Assembly: GCF_017303275.1 (NCBI RefSeq)
Contig: NZ_JAFKOJ010000001.1
Span: 868,001-932,000, forward strand
Direction of reading: 5' to 3'
DNA length: 64,000 bases
Source: Bacillus sp. NTK034
Lineage (GTDB): Bacteria; Bacillota; Bacilli; Bacillales; Cytobacillaceae
Below are positions 1 to 7,625 of this stretch, piece after piece (position 1 is the first letter of the stretch; each line of letters starts with the position of its first letter). The translations under genes and the position numbers were made by a program. The notes under the pieces were generated by a model. The model ran no database searches. It saw nothing but the letters and a program-made list of their open reading frames with translations, and was not told the DNA's origin.

Positions 1-2
1 AG

Positions 3-764
3 AACTTCTGGGCCAGCCGTGCGAGCATGAAGGTAATGAGCATTTCAGAAGCGATTCGCTCGATGATTGCGAAAATGAAGCTGAAGAATGAACGGGGTTC
101 TTTCCCGCTCGTTCAGCTCAAAGAAGACATCCTTCCTAAAAAAGCGGAAGATATTGAACCTTTACTGAAACAGCATTTCGTTTCGGCCATTAACAAAATT
201 ACGAAACGATTCGAGATGATTGATGACAATAGTCTGGAGCAGGATCAGGAAATCAAACAGCTCATCAGTGATGAGCAGATTTTATTTGTCTCCCTCAGGA
301 ATCGTTACCCGGAGCTGCTGGTATATAATATGCGTACTGATAATGCATTCATGTACGGAAAACCGCAGCGAGAGCATTATTCAACCTGGCAGACGATCAA
401 CCAGGGTTCAAAGACTAAATCCGATGGCAGCGGCGGTCAAAAGCTATCTGCCCGCATGGTCATGATGATGATGCTTCTTTCGGTCAAGAGTGAAACCGAT
501 CAAAGCTGGGTCCCGTTAGTCTGTGATAATCCGTTCGGACAAGCTGCTTCTGCCCATGTACTTGACCCGATTTTCGCAGTAGCAGATAAGCTGAAGTTCC
601 AACTCATCGTCGTTACTCCTCCTGAGTTGGTGAAAACAGAGATCAGCCAGAGATTCGATGCGTATTATAAATTGGACTTCATCCGGGAAAAAGGGAAAGA
701 GATTGTATCGGATACGATTATTCCGGCATTCCGGATTTATCAAGGGGAGGAAGCTGTTCATTAG
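3..764 (+). CDS. SMC-like ATPase, C-terminal part (cut by window edge)
   Basis: The reading frame is open to the left edge (the codons before the first Met encode NFWASRAS), so this is the 3' end of a larger gene, not a 245-aa protein. The visible part holds an ABC/SMC signature (SGGQKLSAR, about 430-455). A Walker-B-like strand follows (PLVCDNPFG, about 512-540), then a beta strand and H-loop-type segment (QLIVVTPPELVK). This order is that of the C-terminal head lobe of SMC/Rad50-type ATPases; the coiled coil and Walker A would lie outside the window. Oddity: the residue after the Walker B Asp is Asn, where most SMC proteins have Glu. It could belong to a Wadjet/JetC-like or other chromosome-maintenance or defence ATPase, but no partner gene is visible downstream, so the exact role is open. 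Confidence 0.7.
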   Translation, partial: NFWASRASMKVMSISEAIRSMIAKMKLKNERGSFPLVQLKEDILPKKAEDIEPLLKQHFVSAINKITKRFEMIDDNSLEQDQEIKQLISDEQILFVSLRNRYPELLVYNMRTDNAFMYGKPQREHYSTWQTINQGSKTKSDGSGGQKLSARMVMMMMLLSVKSETDQSWVPLVCDNPFGQAASAHVLDPIFAVADKLKFQLIVVTPPELVKTEISQRFDAYYKLDFIREKGKEIVSDTIIPAFRIYQGEEAVH

Positions 765-782
765 ATTAAAAGAATTAAAGTG

Positions 783-837
783 TTGCCATTTTGCAAAAAC
801 TATGCAATACTTGGTTGAAAATATAAAATTTTATACA
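783..837 (+). promoter_or_regulatory. candidate promoters for the SAM riboswitch transcript
   Basis: Two candidates are visible. TTGCCA (783-788) lies 17 bp before AATACT (806-811). TTGGTT (811-816) lies 15 bp before TATACA (832-837). The second fits the riboswitch start at about 841 better but has a short spacer. Neither is certain. Confidence 0.35.
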
Positions 838-840
838 AAT

Positions 841-945
841 TCTTATCCAGAGAGGTGGAGGGACTGGCCCTGCGAAGCCTCAGCAACCCCTGATTATGTC
901 AGGAAGGTGCTAATTCCAACAGAGTTGATGCTCTGGGAGATAAGA
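841..945 (+). promoter_or_regulatory. SAM-I (S-box) riboswitch aptamer
   Basis: The conserved S-box core is present in order: CAGAGAGGTGGAGGGACTGG, GCCCTGCGAAGCC, CAGCAACC, AAGGTGCTAATTCC and CAGA...TCTGGGAGATAAGAG. The closing helix P1 is TCTTATC (841-847) with GATAAGA (939-945). TAAGAGG (941-947) can instead pair with CCTCTTA (967-973) in the following terminator. This is the usual switch: SAM binding frees the terminator and shuts off the downstream methyltransferase. Confidence 0.95.
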
Positions 946-962
946 GGTCGTTTTGATAAGTA

Positions 963-992
963 AAGGCCTCTTATAATGAGAGGCCTTTTTTT
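963..992 (+). terminator. SAM-riboswitch intrinsic terminator
   Basis: Nine base pairs, AAGGCCTCT (963-971) with AGAGGCCTT (979-987), with a 7-nt loop and a T-run to 992. It overlaps the antiterminator partner at 967-973. Confidence 0.92.
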
Positions 993-1039
993 GATGCTCT
1001 TTTATGATTTGATAACGAATAAAGAGGAGGAATGGCAAA

Positions 1040-1618
1040 ATGGAAAACGGTGTTATACAGGTACCGGAAGCATATTCGAGGATATTGCAGGATTCTGATG
1101 TGCTCGGCTTCGGGCAGTCATGTGATCGAAAAACAGGATTTTTACTGAAGGGGCTGGCTGCCTCAAAACCAGGAGGAAGCTTTTTGGAGCTGGGAACAGG
1201 AACGGGAGCGTCTGCTTCCTGGATCATTGATGGGATGGATGAAGGCAGTAAGCTTACAACCGTTGATATAGATTCTAGTGTGCAATCGATCGCGAGAAAG
1301 TACCTCGGGAATGACAGCAGAATCACATTTTGCTGTGAGGACGGAGCAGCTTTTATACAAAACCTGTCAGAAGGCTTCGATTTTATTTTTGCAGATACAT
1401 GGCCGGGGAAATTCGAGCTACTGGACAAAACCCTGGATCATTTGAATATCGGCGGTTTTTATGTGATTCATGATGTGTTTCCGCAGCAGAAATTGCCTGA
1501 GGAATTTAGGATAAAAGCCACTAAACTTCTTAAAACTCTGCAGGACAGACCTGACCTGGACATAACAGAATTGGATTGGTCTACCGGGCTGATACTTGCA
1601 GTGAAGACAGCGGTTTGA
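1040..1618 (+). CDS. class I SAM-dependent O-methyltransferase
   Basis: A 192-aa protein with a Rossmann-type methyltransferase fold. Motif I is LELGTGTGAS (about residues 52-61). The motif II acidic residue sits in TTVDIDSS, followed by FCCEDGAAF, DFIFADTWPGKF and IGGFYVIHDVF. It resembles the O-methyltransferase/YrrM-like group; the substrate cannot be told. AGAGGAGG at 1022-1029 supports the start. It is the first gene after the SAM riboswitch and terminator, so it should be made only when SAM is low. That is unusual for an enzyme that uses SAM and may point to a salvage or sulfur-related role. The PH-domain gene follows within 40 bases and probably shares the transcript. Confidence 0.85.
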   Translation: MENGVIQVPEAYSRILQDSDVLGFGQSCDRKTGFLLKGLAASKPGGSFLELGTGTGASASWIIDGMDEGSKLTTVDIDSSVQSIARKYLGNDSRITFCCEDGAAFIQNLSEGFDFIFADTWPGKFELLDKTLDHLNIGGFYVIHDVFPQQKLPEEFRIKATKLLKTLQDRPDLDITELDWSTGLILAVKTAV

Positions 1619-1657
1619 TAGATGAAATTATTTACTGAAAATGAGGGGGATAGTTCC

Positions 1658-2038
1658 ATGCATAGCGTTAGAAGTCAGGTTGAACATGTATTGAATGAAG
1701 GTGAAAACATTATTGAATGTTTAAGCTGTTCATTAGTTGCCCATTACTGTTTAACTCCGCACGCAGGCTTCTTTGCGGCAACGAACAAAAGACTGCTATT
1801 CATTGGAATCCCGGTATCAGAAACAAATAAGGAAATAATTGAAGAATTTGCGTATAACCAAATTACTTCCATTGAAGAAAAAAGGGGAATCACCGGGAAG
1901 CATATTCATATGTACTATAAGCAGGACTTGTATAAATTCCAGCAAATCCAGGGGATGAATTTGTTTGATTTTATGGTGGCTGTTAAGGAAAAGATATGCA
2001 TGTTTACCGCTTCACCAAAAGAGCGTTATCCTGTTTGA
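1658..2038 (+). CDS. PH-domain protein (bacterial PH, YvbH/YokE type)
   Basis: About 126 aa. The start at 1658 is chosen because GAGGGGGA (1643-1650) is well placed before it; an in-frame ATG at 1622 lacks a site. The pattern of short beta strands, with FFAATNKRLLFIGI in the middle and ITSIEEKRGITGKHIHMYY later, matches bacterial PH domains of the bPH_3/YokE-like type. No signal peptide or membrane segment is seen. These proteins are often small, soluble and of unknown role. It lies 39 bases after the methyltransferase and is probably co-transcribed under the SAM riboswitch. Confidence 0.65.
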   Translation: MHSVRSQVEHVLNEGENIIECLSCSLVAHYCLTPHAGFFAATNKRLLFIGIPVSETNKEIIEEFAYNQITSIEEKRGITGKHIHMYYKQDLYKFQQIQGMNLFDFMVAVKEKICMFTASPKERYPV

Positions 2039-2052
2039 TAAACGCTCTTTTA
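2017..2052. terminator. bidirectional terminator
   Basis: AAAAGAGCGTT (2017-2027) pairs with AACGCTCTTTT (2041-2051), with A- and T-runs on both sides. It overlaps the end of the PH-domain gene and also serves the convergent MocR gene. Confidence 0.85.
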
Positions 2053-2066
2053 GTTGAATATATGAC

Positions 2067-3437
2067 TTAGTCTAAAAGATAACCTTTCCATGCTTTAGCG
2101 ATTAACTGGACTCCTCTCTCAATCTCGTCCATCGATGGTGCGCCATATCCAAACATCACATGATTATTTGGCTTGTGAAGCTGATACATAGGCGAAACAG
2201 CATCGATTTCAACTCCCGCCGACTTTGCCAGAGCAATTGCTTTAGGTTCATTCAATCCATCTGGTAATGTCACGATGATATGCAAGCCCGCTGTATCTCC
2301 AATTATGTCAAAGTGTTCTCCTAAATGCTTTGACAGGCTATCTATTAAACAGCTCCTTTTAGCTCTATATAAAGTTCTCATTTTTGCTATATGAGATGAA
2401 TAAAGTCCTTCTTCCATAAATTTTGCAGCAGCTCGCTGATCGATTCTTGAAACAGTCGACTTTTGATAAGCATTAAATTTTTCGAAGTTCTGCTGCAGTG
2501 CTGCTGGCATAATCAGATAGCTGATCCGAAGTGATGGCAACAGTGTTTTTGAAAAGGTGCCGAAATACAGTACCCGCCCGGTGGAATCCATATGTGATAA
2601 TGCTGGGATTGGTGCCCCTTTGTAGCGAAATTCAGAATCATAGTCATCCTCGATAATGAAAGCATCCTGATTAATTGCCCATTTCAACAGTTCAACCCTT
2701 CTGGCAATAGACATAATTGTACCAGTAGGGTATTGATGAGCAGGTGTCGTATACAATAATTTTATTGGCTCATTAGGCACACAGCATCCTTCCTCATCCA
2801 CAGAAATCGAATAACAAGGCAGCTGTAATTGATCAAAAACAGATCTTGCCCGACTAAAACCTGGATCTTCTATTCCGATGGCTCTCCGTTTAAAAAACAA
2901 ACAGACATTTAGCAGCAGCTGCTGAAACCCGCTGAAAATATACACTTGCTCCGGCTGGCAGGCCAGCCCTCTAGCTTGCTGTAAGTATAGTGCAATTTGA
3001 ACACGCAAAGAATATTCGCCCTGCCACGGTGCATTGCTGGCATTAGATTCATTAAGCTCTTTTCTGTATAATCGGTTCCAATGTTTATAGGGGAAGGCAG
3101 AGGCATCAATTTGCCCATTTTTAAAATTTATGAGGAACTCATTCTGAATTCTTTTCTCCAAGTCCATTGTATTAATCTGATTAAAGTGCATTTCACCCTG
3201 AATTTCAGAAACAAAATAGCCTTTGCGTTCTGCTGAATAACAGTAGCCTTCACTCTGCAATTGTTCATAAGCCATCTGAACAGTTATGATGCTTACGTTT
3301 AATTGTTCAGCCAGCCGCCGCTTTGCAGGAAGTCTTGCATGAGCTGACAATTTATTATCTAAAATCGCCAGCCGAATTTGTTCATAAATTTCTTTGTACT
3401 TTATTCCATTTTCCGAAAGCAGAATTTGAATTTCCAT
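2067..3437 (-). CDS. MocR-type GntR regulator with aminotransferase domain (PdxR-like)
   Basis: About 456 aa. Residues 1-70 form a GntR winged helix (LPAKRRLAEQLNVSIITVQMAYEQL). The rest is a fold-type I PLP aminotransferase-like domain, with FSGFQQLLL, IIEDDYDSEFRYKG and the PLP lysine region GTFSKTLLPS. MocR proteins sense PLP or amino-containing ligands and control vitamin B6, GABA, taurine or amino acid genes. The start at 3437 (MEIQ...) has an AGGGA just upstream; a longer frame to 3470 lacks a site. An extended -10, TGGTATGAT, lies at about 3484-3492 on this strand. The divergent acetyltransferase and the following aminotransferase are likely targets. Confidence 0.9.
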   Translation of the reverse strand: MEIQILLSENGIKYKEIYEQIRLAILDNKLSAHARLPAKRRLAEQLNVSIITVQMAYEQLQSEGYCYSAERKGYFVSEIQGEMHFNQINTMDLEKRIQNEFLINFKNGQIDASAFPYKHWNRLYRKELNESNASNAPWQGEYSLRVQIALYLQQARGLACQPEQVYIFSGFQQLLLNVCLFFKRRAIGIEDPGFSRARSVFDQLQLPCYSISVDEEGCCVPNEPIKLLYTTPAHQYPTGTIMSIARRVELLKWAINQDAFIIEDDYDSEFRYKGAPIPALSHMDSTGRVLYFGTFSKTLLPSLRISYLIMPAALQQNFEKFNAYQKSTVSRIDQRAAAKFMEEGLYSSHIAKMRTLYRAKRSCLIDSLSKHLGEHFDIIGDTAGLHIIVTLPDGLNEPKAIALAKSAGVEIDAVSPMYQLHKPNNHVMFGYGAPSMDEIERGVQLIAKAWKGYLLD

Positions 3438-3529
3438 CGAATCATTCCCTGGTATTATATTAAAATTCATTTTTGGTTATTTTTATCATACCAGAATTCG
3501 GCTTTAATAGATTCAAGGAGAGTGATAGC

Positions 3530-4102
3530 ATGCAAAAATTAGAAAACAATGTTGTGCAGTTAATTCCCATGGAGCTTGAGCATGTTGACGTAATTTATGA
3601 AGCAGCTCAGGATAAACGCATATGGGAGCATATGTCTGTTGATTTAACAGAGAAAAGCAGGGTCATTCATTATGTCAAAGATGCCATACAAAAACGGGAG
3701 AGAGGCACCGATTTTGCTTTTGTCATTGTCCATAAAAAATCAGGGAAAATCATTGGCGCTACCTGGTTTCTTGATATTTCAGCCCAGCATAAACATCTTG
3801 AAATCGGCTCCACTTGGATGAGCCCTATTTATTGGCGCACGGATCTTAATACAAACTGTAAATATTTATTATTAAAATACTGTTTTGAAGAACTGTCACT
3901 TAATCGCGTCCAAATCAAAACCGGACATGAAAATGTCCGCTCACAGAAAGCGATAGAACGAATCGGTGCGGTAAAAGAGGGCGTTCTTCGAAATCATATG
4001 ATACGAAAAGAGGGGACTATTCGTCATACTGTCCTGTATAGTGTCATAAAGGAAGATTGGGTAAAGGTAAAAAGACATTTTCAGGAGCACTTGCTTTTAT
4101 AG
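3530..4102 (+). CDS. GNAT N-acetyltransferase (RimJ/RimL type)
   Basis: 190 aa; start at 3530 because AAGGAGAG (3515-3522) precedes it. The protein shows the GNAT_3 pattern: LIPMELEHVDVIYEAAQD near the N-terminus, FAFVIVHKKSGKIIGATWF, IGSTWMSPIYWRTDLN, and NRVQIKTGHENVRSQKAIERIGAVKEGVLRNH, the acetyl-CoA and specificity region of RimL-like enzymes. The true acceptor (protein N-terminus, antibiotic or other amine) is unknown. It is divergent from the MocR regulator with a short shared promoter region and is followed by a PLP aminotransferase on the same strand. Confidence 0.85.
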   Translation: MQKLENNVVQLIPMELEHVDVIYEAAQDKRIWEHMSVDLTEKSRVIHYVKDAIQKRERGTDFAFVIVHKKSGKIIGATWFLDISAQHKHLEIGSTWMSPIYWRTDLNTNCKYLLLKYCFEELSLNRVQIKTGHENVRSQKAIERIGAVKEGVLRNHMIRKEGTIRHTVLYSVIKEDWVKVKRHFQEHLLL

Positions 4103-4172
4103 TTTTTGTGGAGCATCTCTTGCAAGAGGTTTATAATGAATAAATAAAACTGCTGGAAGGGTGTGGATTCAA

Positions 4173-5363
4173 GTGAATGCCGCTTCTTTTTTTCCTGACA
4201 ACATCAAATTAGCACTTCAGAATAATCCCCCTGGGGAGTGGATTCCGGAGATTCCAGATGAGTGTATACGCCTGCATTGCGGCTATCCAGCTCCTTCCCT
4301 TATGCCTGATGAAGAGGTAAAGGCAGCTGTTAACAGTCTATTAGAGGAAGAGCATGATTTGCCGCTCCATTATATAGGAAGTCCCAAAATAATAAAACTC
4401 AAGGAACAGGTTTTAATGAGATTGAAAGAGCGGGGAATATCTGTTGCTGAAAAAGAGCTTTTGATCACTTCGGGTGCATGCCAGGCGATCGATTTGATTG
4501 CCCGCATTCTCCTTGATGAGGAGTCAATCGTGGCAATAGAATCTCCTACTTATATGGAGGCTTTAGAAATTTTCCAAAACTACACAAAACATACAATTAG
4601 TATTCCTGTAGACAAGCACGGACTTCAAACAGATGTATTGGAAGAGATTCTAGAGGAAAGAAAGCAAAAAGGGCTCGCTCTGCCTCGTTTTCTTTATACG
4701 ATCCCAACCTTTCAAAATCCTACAGGCACGACAATGACAGAAGAGCGCCGGCAGCATGTATTGGAGCTTGCCAATAAGTATAATTTCCTAATAGTTGAGG
4801 ATGATGCTTATGGGGAATTATCATTTAATAAAAGTCTCCCCACTCTTAAAGCAATGGATCAAAGCTCCCGGGTTCTGCATGTCGGTTCGTTATCCAAGAT
4901 AGTGGCCCCCGGCATGCGTATAGGATGGATAGCGGGAGCAAGTGAAATCATCCATGCATGCGCCTGGTTTAAAAAAGATCTGAACCATCCGTTTGCTCAA
5001 TCTGCCATGGCTGTTTATTTGGCAAACACGGATTTTAATAATAAACTAGTAACCTTGAGAGATACATACCGGTCCAAATGCAATGTTCTGATCTCAGCAT
5101 TGGAACAGTACTTTCCTGATTCAGCTTCCTGGTATGTGCCTGAAGGGGGTTATTTCGTGTGGATGAAGATTCCCGGTGCCGATACATCGGAACTGCTGAC
5201 ACTTGCCCTTGCAGAGGGGGTATCTTTTATTCCTGGCAAGTACTTTTTCAAAGATCAGGGAGCCGGAACTGAATTTCTGCGCCTTTCCTTCAGTTATGCG
5301 GATGAGAAGGAAATAACAGAGGGGATTCGCAGGCTGGGAAAAGTCGCAGAGGCCTATCTTTAA
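4173..5363 (+). CDS. PLP-dependent aminotransferase, class I/II (2-aminoadipate/aromatic type)
   Basis: About 396 aa. Start GTG at 4173 fits the GGAAGG at 4155-4160; an upstream GTG at 4161 abuts that site. Fold-type I aminotransferase features: LLITSGACQAIDLIARIL, ESPTYMEALEIF, YTIPTFQNPTGTTM, VEDDAYGELSF, and the Schiff-base lysine in HVGSLSKIVAPGMRIGW. The C-terminal PEGGYFVWMKIPG is typical of 2-aminoadipate/LysN-like enzymes. It is the same fold as the regulatory half of the nearby MocR protein but lacks the DNA-binding part. It follows the GNAT gene by 70 bases and may belong to the MocR regulon. Confidence 0.88.
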   Translation: MNAASFFPDNIKLALQNNPPGEWIPEIPDECIRLHCGYPAPSLMPDEEVKAAVNSLLEEEHDLPLHYIGSPKIIKLKEQVLMRLKERGISVAEKELLITSGACQAIDLIARILLDEESIVAIESPTYMEALEIFQNYTKHTISIPVDKHGLQTDVLEEILEERKQKGLALPRFLYTIPTFQNPTGTTMTEERRQHVLELANKYNFLIVEDDAYGELSFNKSLPTLKAMDQSSRVLHVGSLSKIVAPGMRIGWIAGASEIIHACAWFKKDLNHPFAQSAMAVYLANTDFNNKLVTLRDTYRSKCNVLISALEQYFPDSASWYVPEGGYFVWMKIPGADTSELLTLALAEGVSFIPGKYFFKDQGAGTEFLRLSFSYADEKEITEGIRRLGKVAEAYL

Positions 5364-5411
5364 ATGTATTTCTATGGAACTTTTAAAAATGAAGAGGAAT
5401 AAAGGAAACAA

Positions 5412-5457
5412 AGGCCTAATTTTCTTGGTTTTGTAAGCCAGAAATTAGGCTTTTTCT
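5412..5457 (+). terminator. intrinsic terminator after aminotransferase
   Basis: GCCTAATTTTCTTGG (5414-5428) pairs with CCAGAAATTAGGC (5438-5450), followed by TTTTTCTTT. Confidence 0.85.
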
Positions 5458-5489
5458 TTAAATGCCGAATAGTGATAGATATAAATAAA

Positions 5490-5777
5490 TTAAAGTCTTA
5501 CATGAACCTCAGAACCGTCCTTAGCTTTGACATCTACTATCACGATCCCCTTTTGATTTTTCAGTTCCTTGACAATAGGCTTGAGCGCTTCTTTATCTAT
5601 TAATGGAAAGGTAAAGTCCAGTTCTTTTCTTTCGAAGTGCTCTTTTGTCCATTTGTTTACATTTTGATGAAACATTTTCGAACAAAAAATTGAAATGGCA
5701 ATGTTTAAAATTGCACATGGAATTGGGATGGTTAACCGAACGTCTTTTGCTTTCACTTTTACTTGCAGCATAGGCAT
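5490..5777 (-). CDS. small conserved-type protein, last gene of DUF2089 operon
   Basis: 95 aa, not recognised with certainty. The N-terminus is hydrophobic (LTIPIPCAILNIAISIF), which may be a buried strand/helix or a single membrane segment. The C-terminus (PIVKELKNQKGIVIVDVKAKDGSEVHVRL) repeats the strand pattern of the preceding 129-aa protein (IVDIKSANGDTVSVIID). The two may therefore be related domains of the YvlB-type family split over two genes. The start lies only 3 bases after the preceding stop, which suggests translational coupling. Confidence 0.55.
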   Translation of the reverse strand: MPMLQVKVKAKDVRLTIPIPCAILNIAISIFCSKMFHQNVNKWTKEHFERKELDFTFPLIDKEALKPIVKELKNQKGIVIVDVKAKDGSEVHVRL

Positions 5778-5780
5778 TCA

Positions 5781-6170
5781 CTAATCGATGATGACAGAAA
5801 CGGTATCCCCGTTTGCCGATTTAATATCAACAATTTGGCCATCTAATTCGTTTTCGATTGCTTCTATAATAAGGCTTATGTCTATATCTTTAACGTATTT
5901 TTCTGATTGGGGGATACTAGCTGCGATGCTGTGTCCAGCCATTAATACTGCCTTGACAAGTTTTATTGGCAAATTGACCGTAACGTTATCATCTTCGGCG
6001 GATACAACACGAATTTTTAAAGTTTTATCTAAATATTTAGCCGTTTTCACTGCCAGCTTATTACCCGTTTCTTCTTTCTCTTTTAATACCTGGATCAGTT
6101 CTGATCCCTTATCGGCATCAATTTTCCCTTCTTGAACCATCGTTAGCACTCTTGAAATTTCCTCTTTCAT
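5781..6170 (-). CDS. SHOCT/YvlB-like protein
   Basis: 129 aa with AGGGAGG before the start. The N-terminal stretch, residues 1-35 (ISRVLTMVQEGKIDADKGSELIQVL), is a short helix-turn-helix-like oligomerisation motif of the SHOCT/YvlB kind. A two-strand region and KAVLMAGHSIAASIP follow. A C-terminal beta segment (IVDIKSANGDTVSVIID) resembles the next gene. In Firmicutes such proteins commonly sit beside DUF2089 regulators and are linked to envelope or phage-shock-like responses. That link is family knowledge, not visible here. The gene lies 13 bases after the DUF2089 gene. Confidence 0.6.
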   Translation of the reverse strand: MKEEISRVLTMVQEGKIDADKGSELIQVLKEKEETGNKLAVKTAKYLDKTLKIRVVSAEDDNVTVNLPIKLVKAVLMAGHSIAASIPQSEKYVKDIDISLIIEAIENELDGQIVDIKSANGDTVSVIID

Positions 6171-6183
6171 GATAACTTCCTCC

Positions 6184-6549
6184 CTATTCCTCTTTTAAAA
6201 GCTTTATGGCTTCTTCTGGTGTGATCTCGCCATTTTCCAACATGGTGACAATTTTTTTCTCGTCTGCTTCATTCTTCTTTTTCTGCACATATCCGAGGGA
6301 TGAAATGATGTCTGTTAGCTTGCCTCGTACCGTAGGATACGAAATACCCAGTTCCTTTTCAACTTCTTTGATATTTCCTCTGCATGTTAAGAATACTTCC
6401 ACAAAATGAAGCTGATCCTTTGATAATGATGCCAGCTTAGATAATTCAAACTCATTTTCAATGGTCGTGTGACAATGAGAGCACTGCAGCTTCGTAATTT
6501 TCAATGTTTTACTGCAGACAGGACAATCAGTTATTAATTTATAAGCCAT
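6184..6549 (-). CDS. DUF2089 zinc-ribbon/HTH regulator
   Basis: 121 aa with AAGGAAGGA before the start. A zinc ribbon forms the N-terminus (CPVCSKTLKI...CSHCHTTIE, residues 9-32). A helix-turn-helix follows (GNIKEVEKELGISYPTVRGKLTDIISSLGY). The C-terminal helix ends in a repeat-like ITPEEAIKLLKEE, also used by SHOCT-like proteins. This is the DUF2089 layout. It heads a three-gene operon and probably regulates it. Confidence 0.8.
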   Translation of the reverse strand: MAYKLITDCPVCSKTLKITKLQCSHCHTTIENEFELSKLASLSKDQLHFVEVFLTCRGNIKEVEKELGISYPTVRGKLTDIISSLGYVQKKKNEADEKKIVTMLENGEITPEEAIKLLKEE

Positions 6550-6594
6550 AATGAAAATCCTTCCTTTTATTTGACTTGATTATATAACAATGAA

Positions 6595-6660
6595 TCAAAA
6601 AAATAAATAATTATAATTAAAAATATTAATAATTTTAATTGGGTATTTAATTTTATTGAT
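6595..6660. promoter_or_regulatory. very AT-rich region upstream of the DUF2089 operon
   Basis: Overlapping AATTATAATT/ATTAATAATT-type inverted repeats lie directly upstream of the DUF2089 start. They could be the operator of that regulator, or simply an AT-rich upstream promoter element. No clear -35/-10 pair could be fixed. Confidence 0.3.
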
Positions 6661-6778
6661 TGTTAGGCGGTGGTGCAGATGTTTTGTGAAAAGAGCCTAA
6701 TAAAGGGAAAATAAAATATTAATAGAAAATAATCAGTGATGTATTTAAATATTTTTCGTGCTGAAGGAGTGATTTTCA

Positions 6779-7228
6779 ATGCATTTTCGAAAAGCTAATG
6801 AAGAAGATTTACAAGCTATTGTCCGCTTGCTTGCCGATGATGAATTAGGAGCAAAGCGTGAGAGGTATGAAGAACCTCTGCCGGATTGTTATTATAAAGC
6901 ATTTAAGGCAATAGAAGTACAGTCGGGAAATCAGATCATTTTAGCTGTAGACGGTCAGTCGGTGATTGGCTGCCTTCAGTTAACAATCATTCCTGGTTTA
7001 GCGCGACAAGGGATGAAACGTGCACAAATTGAAGGTGTGCGTGTTGATCAGCGCCACCGTGGTAAAAGGGTAGGAGAAGCCTTGTTTAAAGAAGCGATTG
7101 CAATAGCGAAGTCTGAGGGGTGTGGCCTTGTCCAATTGACAACAGACAAGCAGCGTGATGATGCACATCGTTTTTATAATAGGCTGGGGTTTTTTGCGAG
7201 TCATGAAGGGATGAAATTAATTTTTTAA
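6779..7228 (+). CDS. GNAT N-acetyltransferase
   Basis: 149 aa with GAAGGAGTG before the start. Classic GNAT core: residues 1-20 FRKANEEDLQAIVRLL, then ILAVDGQSVIGCLQLTIIP, IEGVRVDQRHRGKRVGEALFKEAI (the V-x-x-x-x-R-G-x-G/A acetyl-CoA loop) and LTTDKQRDDAHRFYNRLGF. The substrate is unknown; such PhnO/YjaB-like enzymes act on small amines or peptides. It is a single-gene unit. Confidence 0.9.
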   Translation: MHFRKANEEDLQAIVRLLADDELGAKRERYEEPLPDCYYKAFKAIEVQSGNQIILAVDGQSVIGCLQLTIIPGLARQGMKRAQIEGVRVDQRHRGKRVGEALFKEAIAIAKSEGCGLVQLTTDKQRDDAHRFYNRLGFFASHEGMKLIF

Positions 7229-7368
7229 TTTGATAGCTTTATTAAACTGGCGTGATTTTTGGACCAGCTAGAATACCAGTTTAATACTGAATAATAATAA
7301 TGAAGGAAGGCTGAATAATTTTTCGTTAAATGGAAATTATATAGTTGAATTCAAAAAGGAGGAATGAT

Positions 7369-7545
7369 GTGGAAACAAGCATGAGTGTTGAAGAAGTATT
7401 GACCGGGATCTCAGAACTGTTGGAAAAAGAAGGGCAGCCGCCCCGAAAGAAGCAAGTAAAAAAATCAAATCCAGAGCTAATGAAAAATGCATTGTATTAT
7501 TTTCCGAGCTGGGAAAATGCAGTAGAGCAGTCTATGGGATCTTAA
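7369..7545 (+). CDS. orphan HNH_repeat (homing-endonuclease-associated repeat) small protein
   Basis: 58 aa from a GTG at 7369; AGGAGG at 7357-7362 with a 6-base spacer fixes this start. The C-terminal half (NPELMKNALYYFPSWENAVEQS) matches the short repeat found beside HNH homing endonucleases, in the style of L-Y-x-A-A-x-x-x-F-x-S-W-E-N-A-L. There is no nuclease motif in this protein or its neighbours. It may be a stand-alone DNA-binding remnant or a small regulator. Confidence 0.55.
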   Translation: METSMSVEEVLTGISELLEKEGQPPRKKQVKKSNPELMKNALYYFPSWENAVEQSMGS

Positions 7546-7625
7546 CCTCAAGGTGTACATAAGATATCTGCTTTTTAAAATTGGAGTTCTTCGTAAGTGT
7601 TTTTCCAATTTAAAAGGTAATGATG

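Noticed and set aside
910-1428. 172-codon frame on the minus strand opposite the methyltransferase
   Set aside because: It overlaps the SAM riboswitch and lies antisense to a well-supported gene; the composition is that of a shadow frame.
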